NCBI RefSeq assembly: GCF_040545875.1
Contig: NZ_JBEPMR010000001.1
Length of the DNA stretch: 64,000 nucleotides
Direction: 5' to 3' (one strand)
Source of the DNA: Faecalicatena_A orotica
Lineage (GTDB): Bacteria > Bacillota > Clostridia > Lachnospirales > Lachnospiraceae
Part shown: in pieces, positions 42,329 through 51,596 of the stretch
Layout: every line of letters begins with the position of its first letter
Position numbering within the stretch: position 1 is the first letter of the stretch
Notes under the pieces: model-generated
What the model was told of the DNA's origin: nothing
The model's database searches: none
The model's input: only the letters and a program-made list of their open reading frames with translations
Made by a program: the position numbers and the translations under genes

Positions 42329-44281
42329 TTACTTTTCCAGATCAAAACTGATATCTTCCAGAAATGATCGGTATTTCAAAGCATAATAAAGTGCCCAGTC
42401 CTGATCATTCGCCCAGGGGTCATAATAATGTCCCGCTTCACCATTGATCTTTTCAGGAAATACCATTGCTGAAGAAGCAAATCCATCTGGAAAAAACAAA
42501 TTCAGGCATCCTCTAATGGACGCAGCCGCCCTTTTCCTGTATCTGCTGTCACCGGTCAGAATCTCATACCTGATATATTCTACTCCTGTCAGTACGCTCC
42601 AATAATGCGGAAACGTATCTCCATAGCGCCTGTATTTTCCAAACCAAAATCCATCCCAATGCCGGATTGCATTTTCAAAAAGATGGTAATCCGGCTGTCT
42701 GCCATTAAAAAGTGAGAGTACTTTAAGCTGTCTCTTTGCCTCATCTAAATATGCTGTATTCCGGGTTATTTCATACCCCTGCAGCAGAATACTCACCGCC
42801 GGAGCTACAATACTCTGTTCATATGCCACTTCAGATTCCGGATAGTGCACACCATTTTGCAGCACATTATCTGCATGACGCTCTGCAAAACTGAGGATTC
42901 TCCCAGCTTCACTTCCCATTCCTGCCCCTTCCAGCTCTTTATACAGCTCTGTTACCGGAATACCAATCCCATAGAAGCTGATTCCTCCCTGCATATAATA
43001 CTGTTCCATAACCTTATATGCATCCATAAGGTACTCACCCTCCCCCTTCAACTTATAAAGTTCAAGTTGGAACTGTGCCATCCACGGATAGTTATATAGC
43101 CTATTCCACTCCAAATTATGGCAGATATCATTATATACAGTCCCTTTCTCACGATCATATAGTTCCCGGTATACATATCTTTCATATTTTTCTAAACTCT
43201 TTTTGAGTTCTCCATCAGGATGAAGACGCTGCCAGAAAGCCATAATGCTTCCCATCGCTAACCGTTCCCTGCCGCCGTTGTGGTCGTCCTGATGGCTATA
43301 GTATATACTGTCTTCCTCCCTGTCATAGATCAGATATGCACCATCCAGATGGCTGGAAACATCATGCATCTGTTGCTTTAGGGCAAGAAAACGACAACGC
43401 CGCTCTGCCATTTTGTCCAACACCGCACAACAATATAAACATAGGAATGTTTTTTTCCCTTCTGCCTGAATATCAATTCTGTATTCACCTTCTCTGTCCG
43501 CCAGAAGGTATGCTGATATCCACCGAATCCCATCCTTTACTTCTGCCCTGTATGGTATGTTCATCCCATTATACTGCAGCCGGACTGCTTCCTTTTTACC
43601 AGTATCACGGATAGCAATTTTAAACCGCATTGATTCACCCTTAAAATATGTACACTGATCTGGAAACACAACAGGAAAGCCTTGTGTGCGGAGAAGTTCT
43701 TCATAAAATTCCTCTTTTGTTTCAAACCAGAATAACTCTCTTTGAATCTCTATCCCAGCTTCTGGTTCCAATTTTGCTATATGGGGATGAAGAATAAAAT
43801 CCCCTCTGTCATTGCTTCTCTGTTCAAGGTTCCTTTCCACGCTATAAGACAGAACACTTCCTTTTAGGAACTTCATCCCAAGATGTGGTCCCCGCCCGGA
43901 CATCCTAAGGGCCATGACATACGATGCCTCCTCACCACAAAATATATGGGTATGGCACCGCTTTTCCAGACATTCCGAGGCTTCCTGATAATTATCATTA
44001 AAAGTTGTATAGATTCCCAAATCTGTTTTTTCAAGAAATACAGGAAAAGAAGTATTGTTTGTGAATTGAAAGCTCTCTCTGAGATTCCCATCCTTTGTAA
44101 ATTCTCTTTTTATTTCAACATGTATTGCTGCCGGACAAACAACTTCTCCCCAAAGCCGTTTGCCCTCAATCCAGTTCATCTGGTCTTTATCTTCATTATG
44201 GCTTAGGGATGTCATGTATCCCTCCTGATTTTCCTCTATAACAAAGCTTTTATTCCACTCTTTGTTCCCTGTCTCAATCAT
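42329..44281 (-). CDS. Unrecognised cytosolic protein, six-hairpin-glycosidase-like
   Basis: A 650-residue protein with no signal peptide that I do not recognise by family. Residues 1-280 look like beta-sandwich material (REFTKDGNLRESFQFTNNTS; VRLQYNGMNIPYRAEVKDGI). Residues about 300-650 are helical, with spaced aromatic and acidic motifs (YYSHQDDHNGGRERLAMGS; HYPESEVAYEQSIVAPAVSI; IRHWDGFWFGKYRRYGDTFP; YYDPWANDQDWALYYALKY) that recall an alpha/alpha toroid of glycoside hydrolases or lyases. It is the last gene of the sugar ABC operon, 77 bases after the second permease, so it probably cleaves the imported oligosaccharide. The frame begins with GTG at 44284, but ATG at 44281 is as likely. 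Function not proven. Confidence 0.75.
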   Translation of the reverse strand: MIETGNKEWNKSFVIEENQEGYMTSLSHNEDKDQMNWIEGKRLWGEVVCPAAIHVEIKREFTKDGNLRESFQFTNNTSFPVFLEKTDLGIYTTFNDNYQEASECLEKRCHTHIFCGEEASYVMALRMSGRGPHLGMKFLKGSVLSYSVERNLEQRSNDRGDFILHPHIAKLEPEAGIEIQRELFWFETKEEFYEELLRTQGFPVVFPDQCTYFKGESMRFKIAIRDTGKKEAVRLQYNGMNIPYRAEVKDGIRWISAYLLADREGEYRIDIQAEGKKTFLCLYCCAVLDKMAERRCRFLALKQQMHDVSSHLDGAYLIYDREEDSIYYSHQDDHNGGRERLAMGSIMAFWQRLHPDGELKKSLEKYERYVYRELYDREKGTVYNDICHNLEWNRLYNYPWMAQFQLELYKLKGEGEYLMDAYKVMEQYYMQGGISFYGIGIPVTELYKELEGAGMGSEAGRILSFAERHADNVLQNGVHYPESEVAYEQSIVAPAVSILLQGYEITRNTAYLDEAKRQLKVLSLFNGRQPDYHLFENAIRHWDGFWFGKYRRYGDTFPHYWSVLTGVEYIRYEILTGDSRYRKRAAASIRGCLNLFFPDGFASSAMVFPEKINGEAGHYYDPWANDQDWALYYALKYRSFLEDISFDLEK

Positions 44282-44361
44282 CACCTTGTTGTTCCCTTTC
44301 TATAAATCAAATATTAAAAAAATCCCGCCTATCTTCTACTAAGTTTCTTAGCTGGACACAT

Positions 44362-45195
44362 TTACCCTTTGACTGAACCTGCCATAACACCGCTAATGAT
44401 ATATCTCTGCATAAACAGGTAAAAAATCAGCAGAGGCAGCACACCCAGTACCATCATTGGAAACAGGCTGGTCCAATCCGTTGAGAATTGCCCTATATTC
44501 CGGTAAACCTCCTGCAGTATGACATCATTTTCTCTTGTCTGCAGAAAATACAGCGGTCCCATAAAATCATTCCAGACATTTAATGTATTCAATATTGCAA
44601 TCGTGGCTACAACCGGCTTGAGCAAAGGAAACGTAATCGTGGCAAAGGTTCGGAATACCCCGGCGCCGTCAATTTTTGCCGCTTCTTCCAGTTCAATAGG
44701 CACAGTAGATATAAAATTTTTCATGAGGAACGTTGCAAACGGGATATTAATTGCAATGTCTATGAGTATTACCCCCAACAGGGAATTCATTAACCCCAGC
44801 CCTCTGATTAATTTATAAAGTCCCATAATTGACATCTGGTAAGGAAACATCATACCTGACAGAATTAAGAGAAAAATGAATTGTGTGATTTTTTTCTTTC
44901 CCTTCCGATTGAGTACATAACCACACATAGAACTTGCCCCTATGATTCCTACAACCGCACCCACCGTGATCAGAAGAGTATTTTTAAATGCCCTGGGATA
45001 CTGCATGTCATGAAATGCCTGTACATATCTGCCGAAATCGAAAGAAGACGGCAGTGACATCGGATGAAGCGCAGCCTCTGTACCTGACTTAAACGTAGTG
45101 ACAATCAAATAATAAATCGGTGTCAAAACAATAAGTGCCAAAATCAGCAGAAACAGATGTTTTAAAATATCCGTAAGTAAAGTTTTCTTTTTCAT
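44362..45195 (-). CDS. Sugar ABC transporter permease, MalG type
   Basis: Permease of a carbohydrate importer, 277 residues, about six spans. EAA loop: ELEEAAKIDGAGVFRTFATI near residue 178. Its ATG overlaps the stop of the MalF-type gene by one base (TAATG). As usual for such gut loci the ATPase gene is absent and is probably a shared MsmK-like protein elsewhere. Confidence 0.94.
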   Translation of the reverse strand: MKKKTLLTDILKHLFLLILALIVLTPIYYLIVTTFKSGTEAALHPMSLPSSFDFGRYVQAFHDMQYPRAFKNTLLITVGAVVGIIGASSMCGYVLNRKGKKKITQFIFLLILSGMMFPYQMSIMGLYKLIRGLGLMNSLLGVILIDIAINIPFATFLMKNFISTVPIELEEAAKIDGAGVFRTFATITFPLLKPVVATIAILNTLNVWNDFMGPLYFLQTRENDVILQEVYRNIGQFSTDWTSLFPMMVLGVLPLLIFYLFMQRYIISGVMAGSVKG

Positions 45196-46082
45196 TACCC
45201 TAACCTATCCTCCCATTTCTTAAATATTCCAAGCATTACTGCTGCCACAATCATGCTCACAATAAGGAACACAATACCAAATGCAGATGCATATCCATAG
45301 TTTCCCTCAGAGAACTTTGAGAACATCAGTGTAAGGATTGTTTCCGTCTTATGCGCAGGCCCTCCATTTGTCGTTGATAAAACCAGATCGAAAACTTTCA
45401 GTCCCGATATTGTGCTTGTCACAAAATTTATCTTTATCGCAGGTGCCAGCCCTGGTATTGTAATATGCCAGAACTGCTGAAAGCCATTTGCACCGTCTAC
45501 CGATGCCGCTTCATACAGTTCTCCGCTTATACTTTGCAGGCTTCCCAGATATATAACCATAGACCATCCAAACCACTGCCACACTGAAATCGTGATAATC
45601 GCAAATAATGCTATTTTTGCATCACCCAGAAAATTCACCTTCTCTAATCCCATCCCCATAAGAAGATTATTGATGAACCCGTAGTCACTTGAGGACATCA
45701 GATATTTCCAAAGATATCCTACGACCAGTGTACTCAGCACTGCCGGTGCAAAAAAAATGGCGCGGTATACATTCCTGCCTTTTAATTTTGAATTTAAGAA
45801 AACAGATACCGGCAGTGATATCAGACTTTGTACCGTAACCGTTACAAACGCAAAAATCAGCGTATTCGTTATCCCTTTCTCCAATATTGAATCCTGAAAA
45901 ATTGCTTTATAATTTTCCAATCCGTTAAATGTGATCTCCCGCGAAAAATTCGTCCAATTGTAAAAGCTGTATTTAGCAGTATAAATCAGCGGGAGAATAA
46001 AAAATGTAACAAAAATCACAAGGGCCGGCAGGACCATAATTACATATGGCGCACCGTTTTTTACTTTGTATGCTCTTCTCAT
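45195..46082 (-). CDS. Sugar ABC transporter permease, MalF type
   Basis: Partner permease, 295 residues, with a first span at residues 14-35 and the EAA loop ELYEAASVDGANGFQQFWHI near residue 186. AAGGAAGG precedes the ATG. A 258-base gap holding a terminator and a dispersed repeat separates it from the binding-protein gene, so the permeases are probably made at a lower level. Confidence 0.94.
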   Translation of the reverse strand: MRRAYKVKNGAPYVIMVLPALVIFVTFFILPLIYTAKYSFYNWTNFSREITFNGLENYKAIFQDSILEKGITNTLIFAFVTVTVQSLISLPVSVFLNSKLKGRNVYRAIFFAPAVLSTLVVGYLWKYLMSSSDYGFINNLLMGMGLEKVNFLGDAKIALFAIITISVWQWFGWSMVIYLGSLQSISGELYEAASVDGANGFQQFWHITIPGLAPAIKINFVTSTISGLKVFDLVLSTTNGGPAHKTETILTLMFSKFSEGNYGYASAFGIVFLIVSMIVAAVMLGIFKKWEDRLG

Positions 46083-46198
46083 ATTTCCTTCCTTTCAGAT
46101 ATCTTTCCTGTAGTATTTGGGGTTAATATCATTATAGGCTTTGGAAAACTGAGGTTAAATAATAAAAAATTTAGCTCACTATTAAATTTTTTATATTC

Positions 46199-46297
46199 CT
46201 GCGGCGGTCGCTTTGCGCATCTGCCTCGTACGCCGCAGTGCACATCCCGCCGGGAGGGCTTTTTATCTTATAGGCGTACTTTCTGTAAGATAAAAAA
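46199..46297 (-). repeat. Dispersed palindromic repeat, copy B
   Basis: About 95 bases match 56566-56666: CTGCGGCGGTCGC, then ACGCCGCAGTGC, CATCCCGCCGGGA, and a terminal hairpin TTTTTATCTTATAGG with its reverse complement. The 5' GTTTCGC hairpin present in copies A and C is missing. Differences keep the stems paired. Confidence 0.8.
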
Positions 46298-46337
46298 ATG
46301 GGCATGAGGCACGGCCTATGGCTCATACCTCATGCTC
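46292..46337 (-). terminator. Terminator after the sugar-binding protein gene
   Basis: On the minus strand GAGCATGAGG and CCTCATGCCC pair, followed by seven thymines (complement of 46292-46298). It lies directly after the stop at 46341 and probably limits readthrough into the permease genes. Confidence 0.8.
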
Positions 46338-46340
46338 ATT

Positions 46341-47636
46341 TTATTTCTCATACCGTATAGCGTTTGCTTTAGCATCCATTGCTTTTACATACTCATCCGG
46401 GGTCAGATCCCCAGAAACCAAACCCTGAATCTGGGCAATGGATTCATCAATCATTGTCTGGGCCGGCATATTCACTGACCACCTGTCCCAATTGCATGCA
46501 ATATTTCCCGAATTAACACATTCTGCTATATCTGCATACTCCTCAGGCATTTCAGATTCCACTCCATTTCTGTAACTCGGGGAACCTGGATTCGCTTCAA
46601 CAAATGCCTTCTGCACTTCAACTGATGCAAATGCCTCCATCGCTTTCTGCGCACCTTCTTTATTAGCTGCGTTTACATTAATACCCAGACTTGCTGCCGG
46701 TCCGCCTCCTGTGAATACATTCTCTCCGCTTTCGCTCAGCTGCGGCATCAGGCCAAACTGAATCCCAGTCTCCTTGATTTCGTTATACTGCCACGGACCG
46801 CCATTGAAAAATGCCACATCTCCGGCCTTAAAACTGTTTAAGGCATCCTGGTTAGAAATCCCAAGCATTTCCGGTGTGATTATTTTTTTCTCAATTAACG
46901 TGTACCATTTCTTTACACTTTCATTAATATTGCCGTCCAAAGTTTCTTCGCCTGATGCAAACTTCCCGTCAAACTCGATTCCATCCGCATTATCACTATT
47001 ATTATGATAGTAAGAGTTCTCCAGATATCCCTGAAGCGATGCCTGCGCTGTGTCCCCGTCTGCAAGACCGAATCCCATAGGCTGCTTCCCTGCCGCCTGG
47101 ATTTTCTCACATGCAGAAACAAATTCATCAAATGTCTTTGGAAGTTCTACCTGACATTCCTTCAGAATGTCCTTGTTATACCATATTCCTGAAAACCAGC
47201 CATACGTAGGTATTCCATAAATCTTCCCATCTTTGCTTGCAAGAGAAAAACCAGCTTCGCTAAATTCCTTTACATACTCTTCACCAGAAATTTCTTCCAC
47301 ATTACCTGCAGTAATCCTGGCTGGAAATTCTGCACCATCCAGCACAATATCCGGTCCTTCTCCAGAGGCAAGCTGGGTTCCTAAAACATTGTTGTAATCT
47401 GACAGTGATACATATGTATACTCCAACGTATAATCCCCGCCGAGCTGTCCATTCACCGCCTGAATCACACCCTCCATATCATCCTCATCGTACCAGCCCA
47501 TAATAGTGACTGTCTTATTACCAGAATCTTTGCCTTTACTTTCCGCCTTATCTTCTCCATTTCCTCCGCATCCTGCAGCCATAGCTGCAATCATACCTGC
47601 CGTAAGCAGAACACATAGTGCCTTTTTCCTTTTCAT
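46341..47636 (-). CDS. Sugar ABC transporter substrate-binding lipoprotein
   Basis: Extracellular binding protein of the carbohydrate importer, 431 residues. The N-terminus has MKRKKALCVLLTAGMIAAMA and the lipobox AAGC with cysteine at 23. The mature part is a two-lobed periplasmic-binding fold (GPDIVLDGAEFPARI; PTYGWFSGIWYNKDILKECQ; GDVAFFNGGPWQYNEI; GGGPAASLGINV). First gene of the operon with a terminator after it. A TATAAT on the minus strand near 47735 could be its -10 box. Confidence 0.95.
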   Translation of the reverse strand: MKRKKALCVLLTAGMIAAMAAGCGGNGEDKAESKGKDSGNKTVTIMGWYDEDDMEGVIQAVNGQLGGDYTLEYTYVSLSDYNNVLGTQLASGEGPDIVLDGAEFPARITAGNVEEISGEEYVKEFSEAGFSLASKDGKIYGIPTYGWFSGIWYNKDILKECQVELPKTFDEFVSACEKIQAAGKQPMGFGLADGDTAQASLQGYLENSYYHNNSDNADGIEFDGKFASGEETLDGNINESVKKWYTLIEKKIITPEMLGISNQDALNSFKAGDVAFFNGGPWQYNEIKETGIQFGLMPQLSESGENVFTGGGPAASLGINVNAANKEGAQKAMEAFASVEVQKAFVEANPGSPSYRNGVESEMPEEYADIAECVNSGNIACNWDRWSVNMPAQTMIDESIAQIQGLVSGDLTPDEYVKAMDAKANAIRYEK

Positions 47637-47814
47637 AGCAATCCCCTTTCATTTCATTAATTTACTTCATCTGTTCCTTCGCGGCTGAACTATATCTTAT
47701 TTGAGTTTGGACAGATGTCTCTTGCTTTACATTTATTATAGATGCGGCACTTATTGAAAAAAATAATAAATTTTTTAACTGATTATCAACTTTTTATGAT
47801 TTTTTTATATGTCA

Positions 47815-49464
47815 TCATATTATCATGGCATTCTTCTTCAAACGAATTAGTGAAGTCGTGCCTGATTCATCAGCCCGTATTTCCACTCCGCTGGACTCCC
47901 CGCACTGCAGACGGATACGCTTATCTACGTTCCTCACTCCATACCCAAAACTATCTCTGTCCATGACAGTAGTGCCAATCTCCCTATAGAGTACCTTTCC
48001 ATTATCCCATATAGAAATCACCAGCCAGTCATCATCCTGGAAAATACGGATGCTGATCTTCCCTTTCTCTTCCCGCAGCGTATCAATTCCATGTTCTATG
48101 GCATTTTCAACGAGCGGCTGCATAATAAAAATAGGGATCCTGATATCCAAAACTTTTTCCTCTATATGATACTCTACTTCAAAAGAATCATCATGTGCAT
48201 AAAGCTGCAGGTTAAGATATGCCTTAATATTCTCTGCCTCTACTTCAAGCCGGTCCACATTCACCCCCCGGTTCAATGCTGTGCGGTAGAATGTGGCCAT
48301 CTGGGTTGTAATCTGATAGATTCTGTCCTCCCCGTTCTCTATGGCAATCCAGTTAATGGCAGATAGATTATTATAAAGAAAATGAGGGTTAATTTTAGAT
48401 TGCAAAAGATCTAGTTCCAGATTTTTCTTATCCAGTTCTGATTTATATACCTCATCAATCAACATTCTGATCTTTTTCAGCATACGGTTAATGCTTTCCG
48501 CAAGTTCGCCAATCTCATCCCCGGATGACTCATCCACCTCTATTTCAAAATTATTATCCTTTACTTTTTTGACCTCTTCAATGATCCGATAAAGTCTGTT
48601 CAGCAAATATTTTGTACTATGATTAACAAGCATCCACGCACAGGCAAGCAGACACATGGTAATAAAAAGCGAGATGATGATTCTTGGATGCAGCATGGCA
48701 GAAAAATATTCCCTGCCTACTGTATAGCGTATCTGCCACCCCGAAGTCTCCATATCCATTACTTTTTCATATCCTGCTTCTTGAATCTCTCCTGTTCCTG
48801 TGTAGTGATAAAATTCTTCCCCCTCTTTCAGCAGGCTGATTTCCAAAGGCATATCCAGAAACATTCCAAAACTGTCTTCTAATACCTCCCGTCTCAAGTC
48901 AATACGGATAATTCCTAACTCCTTCTCCGTAACAGGGTCCTTGATACATCTTGTGATAAAAAACTGTTCACCACCATACCACCATAAGGTTTTCCCCGTT
49001 TCTTCTGTCTTCTTATACCAGTCAGCGTCCTTCACTTCGCTATCATTTTTAAATAAATCATAGGAAACACCAAAATGCTTTTCAGAAAAAATCTGTATTT
49101 TAGAAAACCCCCGGGTCGAAAGCAGGCTGTTATACACCAGAGGGCCTACGTTTTCCGATAGCTCCAGCCGCTTCATATACTCGTTGTCCTCAGTTATAAG
49201 AAATTCTTTCATTATCGTGTTACTTGATAGATAGAGCAGTGACCTTTCGCACTGCTCCATCTGATTTTGGATGTCCTGAAAATTACGTTCAATACTATCA
49301 CGTACCTCCAGCATCTGCTGCTCCCTTATAAAATTACTGGAAGTAAACCAAACGAAACACTCAAGAAGCAAAATAGGTACCATAATAATCAGGCTGTATA
49401 TGAGCCGCACTTTATTTAAAAAATGCATTCTGTCAAAACGTGCCCTCCACTTAGCTGTTCTCAT
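47815..49464 (-). CDS. YesM-type sensor histidine kinase
   Basis: Membrane sensor kinase, 549 residues. TM1 at about 20-41 and TM2 at 262-280 enclose an extracellular Cache-like domain; a HAMP linker follows. The phosphorylation site is H361 in INPHFLYNNLS, the mark of the LytS/YesM group, and the ATP domain has PLVENAIEHG at 450-459. It pairs with the response regulator upstream, whose gene it overlaps by 14 bases, and probably senses an extracellular glycan to switch on the ABC operon. Confidence 0.95.
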   Translation of the reverse strand: MRTAKWRARFDRMHFLNKVRLIYSLIIMVPILLLECFVWFTSSNFIREQQMLEVRDSIERNFQDIQNQMEQCERSLLYLSSNTIMKEFLITEDNEYMKRLELSENVGPLVYNSLLSTRGFSKIQIFSEKHFGVSYDLFKNDSEVKDADWYKKTEETGKTLWWYGGEQFFITRCIKDPVTEKELGIIRIDLRREVLEDSFGMFLDMPLEISLLKEGEEFYHYTGTGEIQEAGYEKVMDMETSGWQIRYTVGREYFSAMLHPRIIISLFITMCLLACAWMLVNHSTKYLLNRLYRIIEEVKKVKDNNFEIEVDESSGDEIGELAESINRMLKKIRMLIDEVYKSELDKKNLELDLLQSKINPHFLYNNLSAINWIAIENGEDRIYQITTQMATFYRTALNRGVNVDRLEVEAENIKAYLNLQLYAHDDSFEVEYHIEEKVLDIRIPIFIMQPLVENAIEHGIDTLREEKGKISIRIFQDDDWLVISIWDNGKVLYREIGTTVMDRDSFGYGVRNVDKRIRLQCGESSGVEIRADESGTTSLIRLKKNAMII

Positions 49465-51010
49465 TCATCTTCTCCCTGTATTGTATCGGACTGCACCCTT
49501 CGTGGTTCCGAAAGATAGAAATATAGTATGAACCACTGATATAACCTACCGCCCTGGCAATATCGCCTACTCTGATATTGCTCTGCGTCAGAAGCTCTTT
49601 TGATTTTTCCACACGGTACTTCGTAATAAACTTCACAAGATTCTCACCTGTCTGGATTTTAAATAAGCTGCTCAGATATGCTGAAGATACGTTTAACTCC
49701 TCTGCAATCGTCGATAAGCTCAAAGAAGAGTCCCCATATCTCTCATAAATCATATCTTTTGCCATATGGATCAGCCTGTTTTCTTTTACATCACTCCGCC
49801 TGTTTTCTGCCATATCATCCAAAGCATCATATACGATAAGGCTGACCTCTTCAAACGAGCGGGCTTCATATATCCGCTCAATATATTCCAATAAGTCTAT
49901 CTCCGATTTAGTGAGGTCGTTGATTTTCTTAATAGCATCTGAAAATGTATATTTTACATAAATTGAACTGAAGCCATTTTGTTTTTCAATATAAGAAAAG
50001 ACTTTTACCATCTCTTTTTTAATGCCCTTATAATCCGACATCTTAGCACAGTTAATAATACGTTCAAAATACAGAGACAGCATATCTTTTTCCTTTTTTG
50101 CAAAATAAGATTCATCATGCACGAGAAGCATGCTGTCTGAAACGAAGAATTGATAATCTAACAGATCCTTCATATCCTCATATTCCCTTTTTAATTGTTT
50201 CAGACTATCCGCACCACTTCCGAGTACAATAAATATATCTGTCTGGAACTTCCGCTTTGACTGTTCAATCAACATCTCGCATTTCTTCTTAAGTTCCTTT
50301 ATCCGACTGTCCTGCCTCTCCTTAATCAGTATCACCAAAATCTGATTGTCCGCTTTATTGATAATAAGCATCCTGCCGCCAAGCTGTTTCTCTATCTCAT
50401 TCTGATATGCCTCCCACTCGATAGAAAAAAGATTAGAGTAACAGGAAAGTAAAACTGGAATTCCTATGTTTTGGGAGAAATCAAATTCATGTTCTGTTTC
50501 CTCCATAAAAGGAACCCTGTCCCTTATTTCTGTATCTTCACTCTCCAGATAGCCCAGGAGGTTCCAGCTCAGCTTATAGGCGGCCACTTCTTCATAAGCC
50601 TGCCTGCTTCTCTCCCTTTCCTTTTCTGCTTCTTCTTTTCCCTTACATAAATCAATCACCTTATGGAACAGTTCCTCAAATGCATCAAGGCGTATGGGTT
50701 TGAGAAGATATTCCAGAACTCCTAATGAAATCGCATTCTGGGCATATTCAAACTCTCCATATGCACTGTAAATAATACAGACCGGGTTCCATCCACGTTT
50801 CTGGACCTCCTTTATCAGCTGGATTCCATCCATAAAGGGCATTTTGATATCAGTCAGAAGAATATCAAACTTCTTTTTTTGAAACTCTTTCAGCGCCTCT
50901 TCCCCATTAGCTGCCTGGGTGATAGCTAAATCGAACCCATAACGTTTCAATAAGGTAATTATACCTTCCCTTTCCTTTTTTTCATCATCTGCAATCAAAA
51001 TGCTATACAC
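49451..51010 (-). CDS. YesN-type response regulator with AraC output domain
   Basis: Partner of the YesM-type kinase, 519 residues. Receiver domain: ILIADDE at 4-10 and phospho-aspartate D54 in LLTDIKMPFMDG. A long middle region is typical of YesN proteins, and the C-terminal 105 residues form the AraC-type DNA-binding domain (LSTIAEELNVSSAYLSSLFK; VGDIARAVGYISGSYYIS). The open frame reaches a TTG at 51046, but GGGAGG stands 7 bases before the GTG at 51010, which opens the conserved YSILIADDE. Confidence 0.95.
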   Translation of the reverse strand: MYSILIADDEKKEREGIITLLKRYGFDLAITQAANGEEALKEFQKKKFDILLTDIKMPFMDGIQLIKEVQKRGWNPVCIIYSAYGEFEYAQNAISLGVLEYLLKPIRLDAFEELFHKVIDLCKGKEEAEKERERSRQAYEEVAAYKLSWNLLGYLESEDTEIRDRVPFMEETEHEFDFSQNIGIPVLLSCYSNLFSIEWEAYQNEIEKQLGGRMLIINKADNQILVILIKERQDSRIKELKKKCEMLIEQSKRKFQTDIFIVLGSGADSLKQLKREYEDMKDLLDYQFFVSDSMLLVHDESYFAKKEKDMLSLYFERIINCAKMSDYKGIKKEMVKVFSYIEKQNGFSSIYVKYTFSDAIKKINDLTKSEIDLLEYIERIYEARSFEEVSLIVYDALDDMAENRRSDVKENRLIHMAKDMIYERYGDSSLSLSTIAEELNVSSAYLSSLFKIQTGENLVKFITKYRVEKSKELLTQSNIRVGDIARAVGYISGSYYISIFRNHEGCSPIQYREKMNENS

Positions 51011-51094
51011 AATTTTTCCTCCCTCTGGTACGGTATTATGCAGCAATAGTAATAATCAGGCGACATTCCAATCACCGCGGTATGCTTATCAACA

Positions 51095-51124
51095 ATTATA
51101 TCGTATCAAATATGAATTTGTAAA
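51095..51124 (-). promoter_or_regulatory. Promoter of the YesN-YesM operon
   Basis: Minus-strand TTTACA (51124-51119) and TATAAT (51100-51095) with an 18-base spacer; start near 51088, about 78 bases before the GTG start. Confidence 0.6.
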
Positions 51125-51232
51125 TGCTTGAAACTCTCAGATCAATTCTGCCAGATCAGTTCTAATGTTCAAAAACGTTTGGGCTATCACACCAGAGAGA
51201 TGATGCACAATAGAGTGTCCCCCATTTTTTTC

Positions 51233-51261
51233 TTGACACATCCCGTTCTTTGCTCTACAAT
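51233..51261 (+). promoter_or_regulatory. Promoter of mgtE
   Basis: TTGACA (51233-51238) and TACAAT (51256-51261) with a 17-base spacer, a strong vegetative promoter. The transcript starts near 51268, at the beginning of the M-box. Confidence 0.8.
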
Positions 51262-51267
51262 GAGTAC

Positions 51268-51457
51268 GAATAGAATCATTTCGGTAGGTGAGGCTACCAC
51301 AGGGATTGGGATTTTCCTTAAGATTGCTGCCGCGAGATTGTGGAGACACAACAAGCTGGTTAGCAGGCTATGTCGTGAAGGCATAACCTAATGCAATTGA
51401 TATGCCCTGTGATGCTAAAGCTTGAACGGTGAGTAATTTTTTTGGAGTGCATATTTA
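51268..51457 (+). ncRNA. M-box (ykoK) magnesium riboswitch
   Basis: The leader before mgtE carries the M-box core GTAGGTGAGGCTACCACAGG near 51284, GATTGCTGCCGCGA near 51325 and further conserved purine-rich segments up to the closing TGATGCTAAAGC region. The RNA folds around magnesium and, when it is plentiful, lets the terminator at 51458-51493 form. The match of this leader type with a magnesium channel gene supports the call; the fold has not been computed. Confidence 0.85.
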
Positions 51458-51493
51458 GCTCCGTCATTGTTCAGGCAGTGACGGAGCTTTTTT
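51458..51493 (+). terminator. Riboswitch-controlled terminator before mgtE
   Basis: GCTCCGTCATTG pairs with CAGTGACGGAGC (one G-U pair) followed by six thymines. As the expression platform of the M-box it would stop transcription when magnesium is high. Confidence 0.9.
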
Positions 51494-51596
51494 AACTCTT
51501 TTTTTAATCAGTAGAAAGGTGGTGAGGTTATGGACGCTGGCGCCAGTTATCATTCGCAGAAACTAATAGAATTGAATACAGATTGGAGATGTAATA

